NCBI GenBank assembly: GCA_951812315.1
Contig: CATOSA010000025.1
Span: 1-64,000, forward strand
Length of the DNA: 64,000 nt
Direction of reading: 5' to 3'
Source: an uncultured Burkholderiales bacterium
GTDB taxonomy: Bacteria; Pseudomonadota; Gammaproteobacteria; Burkholderiales; Eutrophovitaceae
Positions 16,519 to 25,724 of the stretch are shown here, one piece after another. The notes below the pieces were generated by a model. That model saw nothing but the letters and a program-made list of their open reading frames with translations. It was not told the origin of the DNA and made no database searches. The number at the start of each line of letters is the position of its first letter. Position 1 is the first letter of the stretch. A program made the translations under genes and the position numbers.

Positions 16519-16905
16519 GGGCTTAGCCTTCACTGGTAAGGCTCTATCTGTCTGCTCCGCAGACTTTTCGACTAAAGATCGAAAAGTGCGTCTAACTTCG
16601 CCGCTTGCGGAGTCATTTTAGTTCCGGCCGCGCGCTTGGCGCGCTTAACTTGCTTCGCAAGTTAGCCTGCACTGGAATGACTTCATCTATTTGCTGCGCA
16701 AATTGTTCGACTAAAGATCGAACAACGCGTCGAGTTTCGCCGCACGGCTTGGAAGGTTTTAGTTACGGCCGCGTGCTCTGCACGCTTAACTTGCTACGCA
16801 AGTTAGCCTTCACTGAAATGATTTCATCTGCAAGCTTCGTTTGCTTTTCGATCAAAGATCGAAAAGTGCGTCGAGCTTCGCCGCACAGATGAAATCATTT
16901 TCACT
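16519..16905. repeat. Three tandem ~140-bp degenerate repeats carrying copies of the phhB 3' end
   Basis: Three units follow one another with a period of about 140 bp. Each holds, on the minus strand, codons for AAKLDALFDL and a stop: stops at 16572-16574, 16711-16713, and the real phhB stop at 16852-16854. Around these lie further shared blocks, including the hairpins TAACTTGC-TTC-GCAAGTTA (near 16648) and TTTTCGA-N7-TCGAAAA over the stop codons. The array is therefore made of decayed duplicates of the phhB tail plus its trailer. It fills the whole 16502-16851 gap between the SDR and phhB. Confidence 0.75.
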
Positions 16906-17199
16906 AATCCCCTTTATGGCGTGGGTCACGTAGGCTATTTCGCATTTGTTGTAGCCGACGGTGATGTCGGGGTGGTGGTCTTCGCGGTGGGAGATCCAGG
17001 CGGTTGCGTTGACGAAGGCCATGGTCTGATAGTAGTTTTTGAACTCGTAGGTCTTGCGGATCATGCCGTCGGTGTATGCCCAATCCTGTACACCTTTGAG
17101 CATGTGGCCGATCTGGACTTCTGTCATCGGATCGACGCCGCCTTCACAGGGTTTGCATTTCTTGCGGACCAGGTCTTGTGCAGTTGTGCTCATTGTCAT
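16852..17199 (-). CDS. phhB: Pterin-4a-carbinolamine dehydratase
   Basis: This 115-residue protein recycles the pterin cofactor of phenylalanine hydroxylase by dehydrating 4a-hydroxytetrahydropterin. Seen: KKCKPCEGGVDPMT at the start, IRKTYEFKNYYQTMAFVN, WISHREDHHPDITVGYNKCE (the catalytic His pair), and THAIKGISENDFICAAKLD at the end. Either ATG 17199 or the one two codons later may be used, and GAAGG lies just upstream. No phenylalanine hydroxylase gene is in the window. The M48 protease gene precedes it by 16 bp on the same strand, so the two may be co-transcribed. Its last codons are repeated twice more downstream. Confidence 0.9.
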   Translation of the reverse strand: MTMSTTAQDLVRKKCKPCEGGVDPMTEVQIGHMLKGVQDWAYTDGMIRKTYEFKNYYQTMAFVNATAWISHREDHHPDITVGYNKCEIAYVTHAIKGISENDFICAAKLDALFDL

Positions 17200-17215
17200 T
17201 TACCTTCGAAATTAA

Positions 17216-18466
17216 TCAGGCCTTGGAAAGTTGCTGCAAGCGCTCGATGCGCACTGCCGCCGGCGGGTGCGAGTCGTAGAAAGCCGAATGCAGCGGATCA
17301 GGTGTCAGGGTTGACGCGTTGTCCTTGTACAGTTTGACCAGTGCACGCACGAGGTCGCTGGCCGGTGCATTCTCGGCAGCATATTCGTCAGCCTCGAATT
17401 CATTCTTGCGTAAATATGCGGCCAGCATCGGGCGCAGGAAGAACAGGAATGGCGGTAACACCAGATAGAACACGGTCAGAACCAGTGCGTCGGGTGCGGG
17501 GAATGAAACATTCAGTCCGGTAAACAACCAGGACGTTCCTTCGGCCAGTCCGAGCAACCAGAAGAAAAGGAAACCGAACACGGCAAACATCCCGGTGAGT
17601 TTGAGAACGTGGCGTCGCTTGAAATGGCCCAGTTCGTGTGCGAGGACCGCTTCCACTTCCGGCCCGTCGTGACGCTCGACCAGGGTATCGAAAAACACAA
17701 TGCGTTTGGAGCGCCCGAATCCGGTGAAGTAGGCGTTGCCATGGCTGCTGCGCTTGCTGCCATCCATGACGAACAGACCCTTCGATTGAAAACCACAGCG
17801 TTCTAGCAGGCCTTCGATACGCTTTTTCAAATCTTCATTCTCAAGCGGAGAGAATTTGTTGAACAGCGGCGCAATGACTGATGGCGAAATAAACTGGATA
17901 AACAACCAGAACACGACTCCCGCAACCCATGCATACAGCCACCACATGCTCCCTGCCGCGTCCATCAGCCACAGCAGCAAAGCCAGGAACGGAAGCGCGA
18001 GTACAGCAGAGACCGCCAAACCCACGAAGAAGTCCTTTACGTATAACGCCGCCGTCATTTTGTTAAAGCCAAAACGTTCTTCGATGACGAATGTCCGGTA
18101 CAGCTCGAAGGGAATGTCGAGGATGGACAGCAGTAAAGCCAGCAACGCAAAAAACAGCACGCCGCGCCCGAGACCGCTGCTAAGGTATTGTCCTGTCAGG
18201 TCATACACTTCCTGAAGTACGCCACCGAACGTCAGGACCAGCAGAATCGCAGCATTGAAAATCACTCCCAGCATCGAAAAACGCGATTTGGCGACAGTGT
18301 AATCGGCAGCTTTGCGGTGTGCTTCAAGATCTACTTCGGCAGAGAATGCCTGGGGCACGCTGGCGCGGTTCGCTCGCACGTAATTCACATGTCTTTGCGC
18401 TAGCCACAGTCGCGTCGCGGTTGCTGCCGCAAGGGTAATTAGAAAAATTATCGAGAAAGTGTTCAT
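17216..18466 (-). CDS. M48 family zinc metallopeptidase, Ste24/CAAX prenyl protease-like
   Basis: The product has 416 residues from the ATG at 18466. A longer frame to 18514 is open but adds nothing membrane-like. The N-terminal half is rich in membrane spans (for example NAAILLVLTFGGVL, VLFFALLALLLSI and ALPFLALLLWLM). The zinc site is AHELGHFKRRH near residue 280, with a third ligand in KNEFEADEYA near 355. This is the Ste24 arrangement, seen in bacterial homologues thought to act in membrane protein quality control. All metal ligands are present. The gene is divergent from orn (92 bp between starts) and is followed by phhB. Confidence 0.87.
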   Translation of the reverse strand: MNTFSIIFLITLAAATATRLWLAQRHVNYVRANRASVPQAFSAEVDLEAHRKAADYTVAKSRFSMLGVIFNAAILLVLTFGGVLQEVYDLTGQYLSSGLGRGVLFFALLALLLSILDIPFELYRTFVIEERFGFNKMTAALYVKDFFVGLAVSAVLALPFLALLLWLMDAAGSMWWLYAWVAGVVFWLFIQFISPSVIAPLFNKFSPLENEDLKKRIEGLLERCGFQSKGLFVMDGSKRSSHGNAYFTGFGRSKRIVFFDTLVERHDGPEVEAVLAHELGHFKRRHVLKLTGMFAVFGFLFFWLLGLAEGTSWLFTGLNVSFPAPDALVLTVFYLVLPPFLFFLRPMLAAYLRKNEFEADEYAAENAPASDLVRALVKLYKDNASTLTPDPLHSAFYDSHPPAAVRIERLQQLSKA

Positions 18467-18558
18467 GTCTATAACAGTCGTTGGGTAGAGACGCCCAATG
18501 TGACACAATGCCACACGGAAAATTCAATGAAAATCGCTAGTTATGTCGACCGATTATT

Positions 18559-19104
18559 ATGGCACAAGACGCTGACAACCTGATCTGGCTGGACATGGAA
18601 ATGACCGGTCTCAGCCCGGACACCGATCGAATAATCGAGGTCGCGATGGTTATTACCGACTCCGAGCTCGAGACCGTAGCGGAATCCCCGGTTTTAGTCG
18701 TCCGCCAGGACACATCCATACTTGATGCGATGGATGACTGGAACAAGGCGACGCATGCACGCACCGGGCTGGTCGAGAAAGTGAAAGCGTCCATTCTCAG
18801 TGAAGCACGGGTGGAGGAGCAGATGCTGGCATTTCTGGAACAGCACGTGCCTGCCGATGCCTCTCCAATGTGCGGCAATTCGATTTGCCAGGACCGACGT
18901 TTTATGGCGCGTTGGATGCCGAAATTGGAAGCGTATTTTCACTACCGCAACCTTGATGTTTCAACGCTCAAGGAACTGGCCAAGCGCTGGAAACCGGAGA
19001 TTGTGTCCGGCATCGTCAAAAATGGCAGACACGAAGCGCTAGCGGATATTTACGAATCGATCGAGGAAATGAAGTATTACCGGGCGAATTTTATTCTGAC
19101 CTGA
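18559..19104 (+). CDS. orn: Oligoribonuclease
   Basis: This 181-residue 3'-5' exoribonuclease of the DEDDh class degrades dinucleotides such as pGpG at the end of RNA and c-di-GMP turnover. Acidic residues are seen in [11 protein letters not shown] (first D and E), [13 protein letters not shown] (third acidic site), and GRHEALADI (catalytic His and last Asp). Length and sequence are typical of gammaproteobacterial Orn. It stands alone between the M48 protease and the pgi operon. The 125 bp after its stop hold no clear terminator. Confidence 0.95.
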   Translation: MAQDADNLIWLDMEMTGLSPDTDRIIEVAMVITDSELETVAESPVLVVRQDTSILDAMDDWNKATHARTGLVEKVKASILSEARVEEQMLAFLEQHVPADASPMCGNSICQDRRFMARWMPKLEAYFHYRNLDVSTLKELAKRWKPEIVSGIVKNGRHEALADIYESIEEMKYYRANFILT

Positions 19105-19229
19105 ATGCTGCGATCCTGGTCAATTCCCGATTTCCGCAAAGCGAACTAGCTGCGGATATAAAGTGATCGTGCATTTGGGGGAGGGACGAAATTGGCCAGG
19201 CGTATCAGACCAGGGCTGGGTACGGCGAG

Positions 19230-19436
19230 TTACTCGAGCGAAATCTCACCTTCAAAATCAACATCCAGTCCAAGTGACGGAATGCTGAGCTTCATCGTCA
19301 TAGGCAGCTTTTCCACGCCCTCGAGCTGACCACTTGCGAGTGCTTTCGAGACGGCTTGCTCGATTTCGCGTTGCGAGCCTACGCCGGTCATCTTCAGAAA
19401 CTTGCGAATGCTCATGTTGAAGTTATCTTCGTTCAT
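19230..19436 (-). CDS. DUF6494 family small protein
   Basis: The product is 68 residues: start MNEDNFNMSIRKFLKMTGVG, then SQREIEQAVSKALASGQL and a strand-rich, acidic tail ending GLDVDFEGEISLE. The pattern matches the DUF6494 family, which has no known role. The ATG at 19436 overlaps the pgi stop codon (ATGA), so it is translationally coupled to pgi. An open frame extends 7 codons upstream, but the overlap and the conserved start favour 19436. Confidence 0.75.
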   Translation of the reverse strand: MNEDNFNMSIRKFLKMTGVGSQREIEQAVSKALASGQLEGVEKLPMTMKLSIPSLGLDVDFEGEISLE

Positions 19437-21094
19437 TTCCGTCCCCTTATCGTGCAAATACGTTCAATCATCGCAGCGGTCGACTGGTCGTGGCCGGGTG
19501 AAGCGTGGCCGCTACGGATGTCCTTCAGTACGTCGCCGGCAAGTCCTTTTCCGAGTTCGACACCGGGCTGGTCAAACGAGTTGATATTCCAGATTACGCC
19601 CTGTACGAAGACTTTGTGTTCGTAGAGCGCCAGTAGTGCGCCGAGCGCGCGTGCGTCCAGACGTTCGAGCAGTATGGTATTGCTCGGCCGGTTACCGGGA
19701 AAGCTCCGGTTAGTCGCCAGTCGCTCGGCCGTCTTGCCTGTGACTCCCTCTGCGGCCAGTTCGGCAAGCACAACCTCGGCACTAAGGCCTTGCAGCAGTC
19801 CTTCGGACTGGGCCAGACAGTTGGCGAGCAGTATTTCGTGATGTCCGGGCATATCCCATTCGCTGTGTGCCGCTGCAATGAAATCACAGGGTGTAACCTG
19901 CGTGCCCTGGTGCAGATGCTGAAAGAACGCATGTTGGCCGTTCGTGCCCGCCGCGCCCCAGATGATTGGCACTGTCGAATACTCGACCAACGAACCGCTG
20001 CGATCGGTACGTTTGCCGCCGCTTTCCATTTCGAGTTGCTGAAGAAACATCGGCAGCCACGCGAGATCCTGCGCATAGGGAAAAACGCCGTGCGTGGGTG
20101 CGCCAAGAAAATTTGTATGCCATATGCCGACAAGCGCCAGCAGCGTTGGCATGTTCTGCGCAAGCGGCGCGCTGCGGAAGTGTTCGTCCATCGCGTGCGC
20201 ACCTGTGAGCAGTTGTTCGAACCGGTCGAAACCGACAGCCAGAGCGATCGGCAATCCGATTGCCGACCACAAAGAGTAACGGCCACCAACCCACTCCCAG
20301 AATCCGAACACGTGTCCCGAATCGATTCCGAACGCTGCGGTCTGTTCCAGATTCGTTGACGCTGCCGCAAAATGTTTGGACACGAGCGCTTCATCGGCAC
20401 TGGAGCCAGCTAGTTGTGTGAGTAACCACTGTCGCGCAGATCGTGCATTGGCCATCGTCTCCTGCGTGGTGAAGGTCTTGGAGGAGACAATAAACAGGGT
20501 CGTTTGTGCATCCAGATGTTTCAGCGTGTTGGCAAGGTGAGCGCCATCGACATTGGATACGAAGTGGACCTTCGGGCCATCTTCTGTGTAGGGCTTGAGG
20601 GCAGCGCAGACAGTTAACGGCCCCAGGTCTGACCCTCCGATGCCGATATTCACGACATCCGTGAACGGCTTGCCAGTGGCGCCGCGCAAATTTCCGCTGC
20701 GAACGGCGTCAGAGAAAGTGCGCATGCGCTCGAGCACTGTCGTCACGTCCGGCATGACGTCGCGGCCGTTAACGGTGATCGAACGTTGCGAGCGGTTTCG
20801 CAACGCGATGTGTAATACGGCTCTGTTCTCGCTGATGTTGATCCGGCGTCCCTCGAACATTGCCTTGATCTGCTCCGGGACACTGGAGTGTTCGGCCAGA
20901 GACAACAGCAACGATCGCGTATCGTCCGATATCGGATTCTTCGAATAGTCGAGAAACAGGCCGGCTGCCTCGAGCGAAAATTTGCTGGCGCGTTCTGCGT
21001 CTGTATCGAACAAACCGATGATGTCGGTCGCGTCAGGCCGCGCAGCTTGCGCGGCAAGCGCTTTCCAGCTGCTGCGTTCGCTCAGGCGTGCCAT
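19433..21094 (-). CDS. pgi: Glucose-6-phosphate isomerase
   Basis: The product has 553 residues and interconverts glucose-6-phosphate and fructose-6-phosphate in the cytoplasm. Family signatures are all present: NIGIGGSDLGP, VSNVDGAHLANTL, the sugar-phosphate loop IVSSKTFTTQET, GGRYSLWSAIGL, the catalytic Glu region, the catalytic His in TNGQHAFFQHLHQG, and NSFDQPGVELGK near the C-terminus. It looks intact and heads a two-gene unit with the DUF6494 gene. No strong ribosome-binding site stands out before the ATG. Confidence 0.95.
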   Translation of the reverse strand: MARLSERSSWKALAAQAARPDATDIIGLFDTDAERASKFSLEAAGLFLDYSKNPISDDTRSLLLSLAEHSSVPEQIKAMFEGRRINISENRAVLHIALRNRSQRSITVNGRDVMPDVTTVLERMRTFSDAVRSGNLRGATGKPFTDVVNIGIGGSDLGPLTVCAALKPYTEDGPKVHFVSNVDGAHLANTLKHLDAQTTLFIVSSKTFTTQETMANARSARQWLLTQLAGSSADEALVSKHFAAASTNLEQTAAFGIDSGHVFGFWEWVGGRYSLWSAIGLPIALAVGFDRFEQLLTGAHAMDEHFRSAPLAQNMPTLLALVGIWHTNFLGAPTHGVFPYAQDLAWLPMFLQQLEMESGGKRTDRSGSLVEYSTVPIIWGAAGTNGQHAFFQHLHQGTQVTPCDFIAAAHSEWDMPGHHEILLANCLAQSEGLLQGLSAEVVLAELAAEGVTGKTAERLATNRSFPGNRPSNTILLERLDARALGALLALYEHKVFVQGVIWNINSFDQPGVELGKGLAGDVLKDIRSGHASPGHDQSTAAMIERICTIRGRK

Positions 21095-21249
21095 TGACAG
21101 GCGCGCTGAAGCAAAGCGCGGGAAAATGCAGTTGAGTCTGAGTTCATAGGCCCGATTTTAAGGGCTTGCATCAATTTGCGCAGATCGGTTTTTCCTCGAC
21201 CCCTTTTTGGGGCGCTCCGTACCGCTTTTGGTGTCAGTGCGACAGACAG

Positions 21250-21284
21250 AAAAAAGGCCTTCGGATTGCTCCGAAGGCCTTTTC
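21250..21284 (-). terminator. Strong intrinsic terminator after the phasin gene
   Basis: A perfect 13-bp stem, AAAAGGCCTTCGG paired with CCGAAGGCCTTTT, encloses a 6-nt loop. On the minus strand it is followed by six T residues. It lies 26 bp beyond the phasin stop codon. It also separates the phasin gene from pgi. Confidence 0.9.
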
Positions 21285-21309
21285 TGACTTGCTTGCAGCG
21301 GATGTTGCG

Positions 21310-21834
21310 TCAGGCTGCTTTTTTCTTGGCAGGTGCCTTGGCCGTGGCGGCTGCGCCGCTGACTTCCTGTACCTGCTTGCCGGCCTTCGCGAAAGCGTCG
21401 TAGGCCTGGTTTGCGGCAGCTACCGCCGACTTCATTGCGGCGACAGCGACATCGGAACCGGCGGGTGCGCTTTTCTCGGCCTGATCCAGAGTTGAGACGA
21501 TGGCCTGGTTCGCGTCAGCCATCCTGGCTTCGACGATCTTGGTGACGTCGGCCTGGCTTTCCGTAAGAATGTCGTAGCTGTCTTTCATGTAGGCGGTTAT
21601 GGACTCCAGAGACGGCTGTGCCCACTGGGTCTGGATCGCGCTGAACGCCTGGGCATCCTTTGCGTCGGCAATCGCCTTGCCATTCTCTGTTGCGGCGGCT
21701 ATTGCGGTTTTGATGACGCCAATGTTCAAATCCATTACTTTCTCGGCTGTGGTCGCGGCAATTCCGGCCAGCGCCATAGTCGTTGCAACGGTTTCCTTAT
21801 TTGCTGCGGTCATTTGCTCAAGTACGTTGGACAT
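21310..21834 (-). CDS. Phasin family protein
   Basis: The product is 174 residues from the ATG at 21834, chosen for its AGGAGA site. A longer frame to 21957 is open but not supported. The protein is an amphipathic, Ala-rich helix of the phasin family: MSNVLEQMTAANKETVATTM, AFSAIQTQWAQPSLESITAY, and a Lys-rich end APAKKKAA. Phasins coat polyhydroxyalkanoate granules and limit their size. No PHA synthase is in the window, but a broken acetyl-CoA acetyltransferase gene, which would feed PHA synthesis, lies 1 kb away. A strong terminator follows. Confidence 0.82.
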   Translation of the reverse strand: MSNVLEQMTAANKETVATTMALAGIAATTAEKVMDLNIGVIKTAIAAATENGKAIADAKDAQAFSAIQTQWAQPSLESITAYMKDSYDILTESQADVTKIVEARMADANQAIVSTLDQAEKSAPAGSDVAVAAMKSAVAAANQAYDAFAKAGKQVQEVSGAAATAKAPAKKKAA

Positions 21835-21957
21835 GGGATCTCCTGAACTAGTTTGTGAGGTCAAGCCGACACTCGTTGATCGAGGATCGAACCTGATATG
21901 TTGCGACGCACAATTCTCTGCAAATTTTACCTGATATGAGGGTGATGTCAATAGCAA

Positions 21958-21976
21958 ATGTTGTATTATTCAACAT
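21958..21976. promoter_or_regulatory. Inverted repeat in the phasin / EI24 divergent promoter region
   Basis: ATGTTG and CAACAT are separated by 7 bp in a visibly AT-rich stretch between the divergent phasin and EI24 genes. It could be an operator for either gene. No regulator can be named. Confidence 0.3.
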
Positions 21977-22030
21977 GCCAATATATCCTTATATTACTTT
22001 ATTAACAATACGTTACGGAGTTATTGCAAG

Positions 22031-22783
22031 TTGATAACAAGCTATCGAAACAGCCTTCGGGCGCTCAAAAGTGCGCTGCGTCATCTATTTCACCCGACAA
22101 TCCTTGGCGTACTGCTGGTTCCGGCTATCGGCGCGATTCTGGTCTGGGCCGGCCTGAGCTGGTGGTTCTGGGACAGCTGGGCAGGGGGGATTGAGTCGGG
22201 GCTGGTCAATGCTACAAGTGACGGCTGGATCGCCAGCCTGGAGCTGTCACGATTTGCCGGCTTTGCGGCAGTGCTTACCGTCCTCTTGCTCATCGTACCG
22301 GCAATTCTGGTGACTTCCATGCTTATATCCGCAGTTTTCGCGATGCCGATTCTGGTCTCCCAGGTTGCGCGGCGTGACTATCCCGATATGGAGCGTCTGA
22401 AGGGTGGGACATTTACGGGCAGCATCGTCAATGCCGTCACCAGCGTAAGCGCGTTCGTGCTGTTGTGGGTACTTACGCTGCCGTTGTGGCTTTTTCTGGG
22501 GCCCCTCGCGATCGTTGTTCCGCTAGGGTTATCGGCCTACCTCAACCAGCGCCTGTTTCGCTATGACGCATTGTCAGAGCACGCGAGCCAGGAAGAAATG
22601 CAGCGCATCTTTTCCCAGCGGTTTTCCGATTTGTTTGTTTTGGGACTGCTGACCGGCGCACTCTACTTTGTTCCCCTCGTGAATCTGATTGCGCCGGTTT
22701 TTTCCGCGCTGGCGTTTACCGGTCTTTGTCTCGACGAGTTGGCGCGCATTCGCGGCGAAGGGGCAGCCCCGACCAGCTCGTGA
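22031..22783 (+). CDS. EI24 domain membrane protein (CysZ-like fold)
   Basis: The product is 250 residues with a TTG start and several membrane spans: HLFHPTILGVLLVPAIGAI, AAVLTVLLLIVPAILV, FVLLWVLTLPLWLFLGPLA and LFVLGLLTGALYFVPLVNL. The arrangement, with NQRLFRYDALSEHAS between spans and VNLIAPVFSALAFTGL near the end, is that of the EI24 / CysZ family of inner-membrane proteins. CysZ itself imports sulfate, but no sulfur genes are nearby, so the role here is open. The gene converges with the broken thiolase. Confidence 0.8.
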   Translation: MITSYRNSLRALKSALRHLFHPTILGVLLVPAIGAILVWAGLSWWFWDSWAGGIESGLVNATSDGWIASLELSRFAGFAAVLTVLLLIVPAILVTSMLISAVFAMPILVSQVARRDYPDMERLKGGTFTGSIVNAVTSVSAFVLLWVLTLPLWLFLGPLAIVVPLGLSAYLNQRLFRYDALSEHASQEEMQRIFSQRFSDLFVLGLLTGALYFVPLVNLIAPVFSALAFTGLCLDELARIRGEGAAPTSS

Positions 22784-22879
22784 CCGGCGTTCCATAAACC
22801 CGGAAATTCTCGCCGGTTGCTGCGTACACGCCGCGGACTGTCCGCTTATACGATTGACGATGCCCCGCGGGTCGCCAGG

Positions 22880-24032
22880 TTAACGCTCGACTGCAAGCGC
22901 GACGCCCATGCCGCCGCCAGTACACAGTGAAGCAAGGCCTTTTTTCGCGTCACGTTTGACCATTTCGTGCAGCAACGTGACCAGAATGCGGCAACCGGAC
23001 GCGCCGATCGGGTGGCCCAGCGAGATTGCGCCGCCGTTGACGTTGACGTTCTCCGTATTCCAGCCCATTTCGCGATTTACGGTAATGGCCTGCGCCGCAA
23101 ACGCTTCATTGATTTCGAGAAGATCGAGGTCTTTCACGTCCCAGCCCGCTTTCTTCAGACACCGCTTGCTCGCCGGTATCGGTCCGATACCCATGATGCT
23201 TGGATCGACTCCCGCCGAGGAATAGGCCTTTATCCGTGCGAGAGGCTCGAGGCCAAGCTGGTCCGCTTTTTTTGCGGACATCATCAACACCGCTGCGGCG
23301 CCATCATTGAGTCCCGACGCATTGCCGACAGTGACCGTGCCGTCTTTTTCGAACGCCGGCCTTAGTCCGCCCAGCGATTCGGCTGTCGTACCGTGGCGCG
23401 GAAACTCGTCAGCGTCGAAAACGATGTCACCTTTGCGCGAAGAAATGGTGAACGGCACTATTTCGTCGTTGAATCTGCCGCCTTTTTGCGCTGCTTCGGC
23501 CTTTTGTTGGGAAGCGGCGGCAAAGGCGTCTTGATCCTCGCGCGTAACACCCCATTTTTTTGCGACGTTCTCGGCGGTGACACCCATGTGATAGTGGTTG
23601 TACACATCCCACAGGCCATCGACGATCATCGTGTCGACAAGCTTGCCGTCACCCATGCGTATGCCGTCGCGCGCGCCGGACAGACTATGCGGCGCGATGC
23701 TCATGTTCTCCTGGCCCCCGGCGATGACGACCTCGGCATCACCGGACTTGATTGCTTGTGCTGCAAGATGTGTCGCCTTGAGTCCGGACCCGCACACCTT
23801 GTTGATTGTCATTGCCGGCACCATGTGCGGCAGCCCGGCTTTCATCGCCGCCTGGCGGGCAGGGTTCTGGCCGGCCGCGGCAGTTAGCACCTGACCCAGT
23901 ACCACTTCCGAGACTTGATCTGCGTCAACTCCGGATTGCTTCGATAACGTGCGCGCCCAGGTCGCTGGCCGGCGTTCCGGCGAATTTACCGATCGCTGTG
24001 CGGAGCGCAGAAACGATGACTACGTCGTTCAT
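22880..24032 (-). pseudogene. Acetyl-CoA acetyltransferase (thiolase), frameshifted near the N-terminus
   Basis: Two frames together make one thiolase. The ATG at 24032, with a good AGGAGA site, gives [20 protein letters not shown] and runs to about VIEA before meeting a stop near 23930. The main frame, 22880-23905 and upstream, resumes with [20 protein letters not shown]. It then carries the nucleophile region [43 protein letters not shown] and [14 protein letters not shown]. All active-site residues (Cys, His, second Cys) are intact in the main part. A few bases (2 plus a multiple of 3) are missing near 23935-23945. Thiolase joins two acetyl-CoA, the first step to PHA or ketone-type products. 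Translation from an internal ATG would give a protein lacking the first ~60 residues. Confidence 0.8.
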
Positions 24033-24288
24033 GGTTGATTCTCCTGCGTGACGTTTCGGCGTGGCGCCTGCGACGGTGCAGATAGCCGCTCATGACTGTG
24101 GCGCGCGCCAGTAAACAAGAGCCGAAAGTCTACGCTCGCAGGTATTGACTTGTCGACCCTTTGTTGCATCGCAAGAAACGACAATATCTATAAAACAATA
24201 TGTTAGGAACCTCTTGTTGCAATCCAACAGGGTTTTTCCGCACCGACTGAAATTTTGCGAAAGGGCCGTACTCCCTGCTTGCAAGCGT

Positions 24289-24723
24289 TTAACTGTTGTC
24301 GCGGTTGAATTTGATGATGTTGCGGCGATCCCTTTTGGTAGGGCGGCCCTTTGCATATATAGATAGTGACTGCCGCTCCGCCTTGAGTTGTGCCGCTGTT
24401 TCTGCTCGCGCTTCCTGGCTTTTCGGCGTTTCCGTGTACAGTTTTTGGGCCTCACTGGCGGGCCCTCGCCGGTCAGAAAGTGCCTCGACTGTAATGTCCC
24501 AGTCGTAGGCCCCGATTCGAAGGGCCATACGGCCACCTTTTTTCACCGGCTTCGCGGGCTTGGTGCGCTCGCCGTTCAAATCGACTTTTCCGCCACTCAC
24601 CGCGGCTGCGGCCATTGCGCGGGTCTTGTAAAAGCGGGCTGCCCACAGCCATTTGTCGATTCGTACGCGCCGGTCTTCAGTCTGCAATATCAGGCTCCTC
24701 GTCGAGCGAGAAAGACATTTCAC
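24289..24723 (-). CDS. hslR: Heat-shock protein Hsp15, S4-type RNA-binding protein
   Basis: The 144-residue protein has an S4 domain with VRIDKWLWAARFYKTRAMAA, then GGKVDLNGERTKPAKPVKKGG. A basic tail ends TKRDRRNIIKFNRDN. Hsp15 binds stalled 50S subunits that carry nascent chains and helps recycle them. It sits 73 bp downstream of hslO on the same strand, the usual hslR/hslO pairing although in the opposite order to E. coli. The first ~20 residues are not conserved, and the true start could be a little downstream of 24723. The 256 bp between its stop and the thiolase start (24033-24288) show no gene. Confidence 0.88.
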   Translation of the reverse strand: MKCLSRSTRSLILQTEDRRVRIDKWLWAARFYKTRAMAAAAVSGGKVDLNGERTKPAKPVKKGGRMALRIGAYDWDITVEALSDRRGPASEAQKLYTETPKSQEARAETAAQLKAERQSLSIYAKGRPTKRDRRNIIKFNRDNS

Positions 24724-24796
24724 GCCAAGGAAAGTGCGTTTGCGGCACAGCTTTCCCCACGGCCGCCGGCCTACTTACACCGGTTTCGACCCGGGA

Positions 24797-25666
24797 TTAA
24801 TGTTTCGTGAACCCGGCCATCGTTTGAAATTCAGAGGCGAAAACCTGTTCTGCGTCGACGGTGTCAAAGACATACTCCCGTCCACAGAATTCGCACGCGA
24901 CTTCGACGTGTTCGCGCTCGGTCAGTATCGACTGGACTTCTTCCCGGCCGAGCAGGCGCAGCATGACGGTCACCCGTTCGCGTGTACATGAGCAGCGAAA
25001 CGCAGTTGGCCGTTCCTCGAACAGCCTGACGTCTTCTTCGTGGTAGAGCCGATGAATGATGTCGCGCGCGGAAAGAGTCAGCAATTCTTGCCCAGTGATC
25101 GTCTCGCCGATCGTCGTGGCGCGGTTCCATGCGTCTTCGTCGTACTCGGGATGTTCAGGAAGGCGTTGCAGCAGCATGCCGCCTGCCATGTTTGCGTCAG
25201 ATGCGAGCCATAATCGCGTATCAAGTTGCTCGGACTTCGCCATGTAATGTTCAAGGACTTCGGAAACCGTATCGCCTTCAAGGCTGACTACGCCCTGATA
25301 GGCCTGCTTGCCCGACTCCGGCGCGATGGTGATGACAAACTTTCCGTCGCCCAGAAGCGTTTGAATTCCACCCGATTCAATGTCGCCCTCCCATTTGGCG
25401 GTTGCACGCAGGGTGTGTTCACTGGTTACTTCGACAACGAGCAGGCGCACGGGACCTTCGCCTTGCATTTGCATGATGAGGGCGCCGTTAAATTTCAGCG
25501 TTGCTGAAAGCAGTGCACCTGCGGCTACCATCTCTCCGAGTAATCTCTCAAGGGGCTCCGGATAGTCGCGACGTTCGAGTACGGCGCGCCAGGTTGCGTC
25601 GAGGCGCACAATTTCACCGCGCACAGGCGTTCCTTCAAGCAGGAATCTTTGCAGTGAGTCACTCAT
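24797..25666 (-). CDS. hslO: Hsp33 redox-regulated chaperone
   Basis: The product has 289 residues from the ATG at 25666. The longer frame to 25843 has no supporting similarity. The start MSDSLQRFLLEG and the AGALLSATLKFNGALIMQMQ region are typical of Hsp33, which holds unfolded proteins after oxidation. The C-terminal zinc switch has four Cys: CSC (in FRCSCTRERV) and CEFC (in VACEFCGREY). These release zinc and form disulfides upon oxidation. All four are present. It is probably expressed with hslR. Confidence 0.92.
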   Translation of the reverse strand: MSDSLQRFLLEGTPVRGEIVRLDATWRAVLERRDYPEPLERLLGEMVAAGALLSATLKFNGALIMQMQGEGPVRLLVVEVTSEHTLRATAKWEGDIESGGIQTLLGDGKFVITIAPESGKQAYQGVVSLEGDTVSEVLEHYMAKSEQLDTRLWLASDANMAGGMLLQRLPEHPEYDEDAWNRATTIGETITGQELLTLSARDIIHRLYHEEDVRLFEERPTAFRCSCTRERVTVMLRLLGREEVQSILTEREHVEVACEFCGREYVFDTVDAEQVFASEFQTMAGFTKH

Positions 25667-25724
25667 GTGAGTTCGGCTCCTGCGTGCTGTGCGTGAATCA
25701 GAAAGGTGTGAATCTCGAGGTCGC

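Noticed and set aside
16519-16905. CRISPR array
   Set aside because: The period is about 140 bp, the units are degenerate, and they contain phhB tail codons. No short direct repeats with unique spacers and no cas genes are present.
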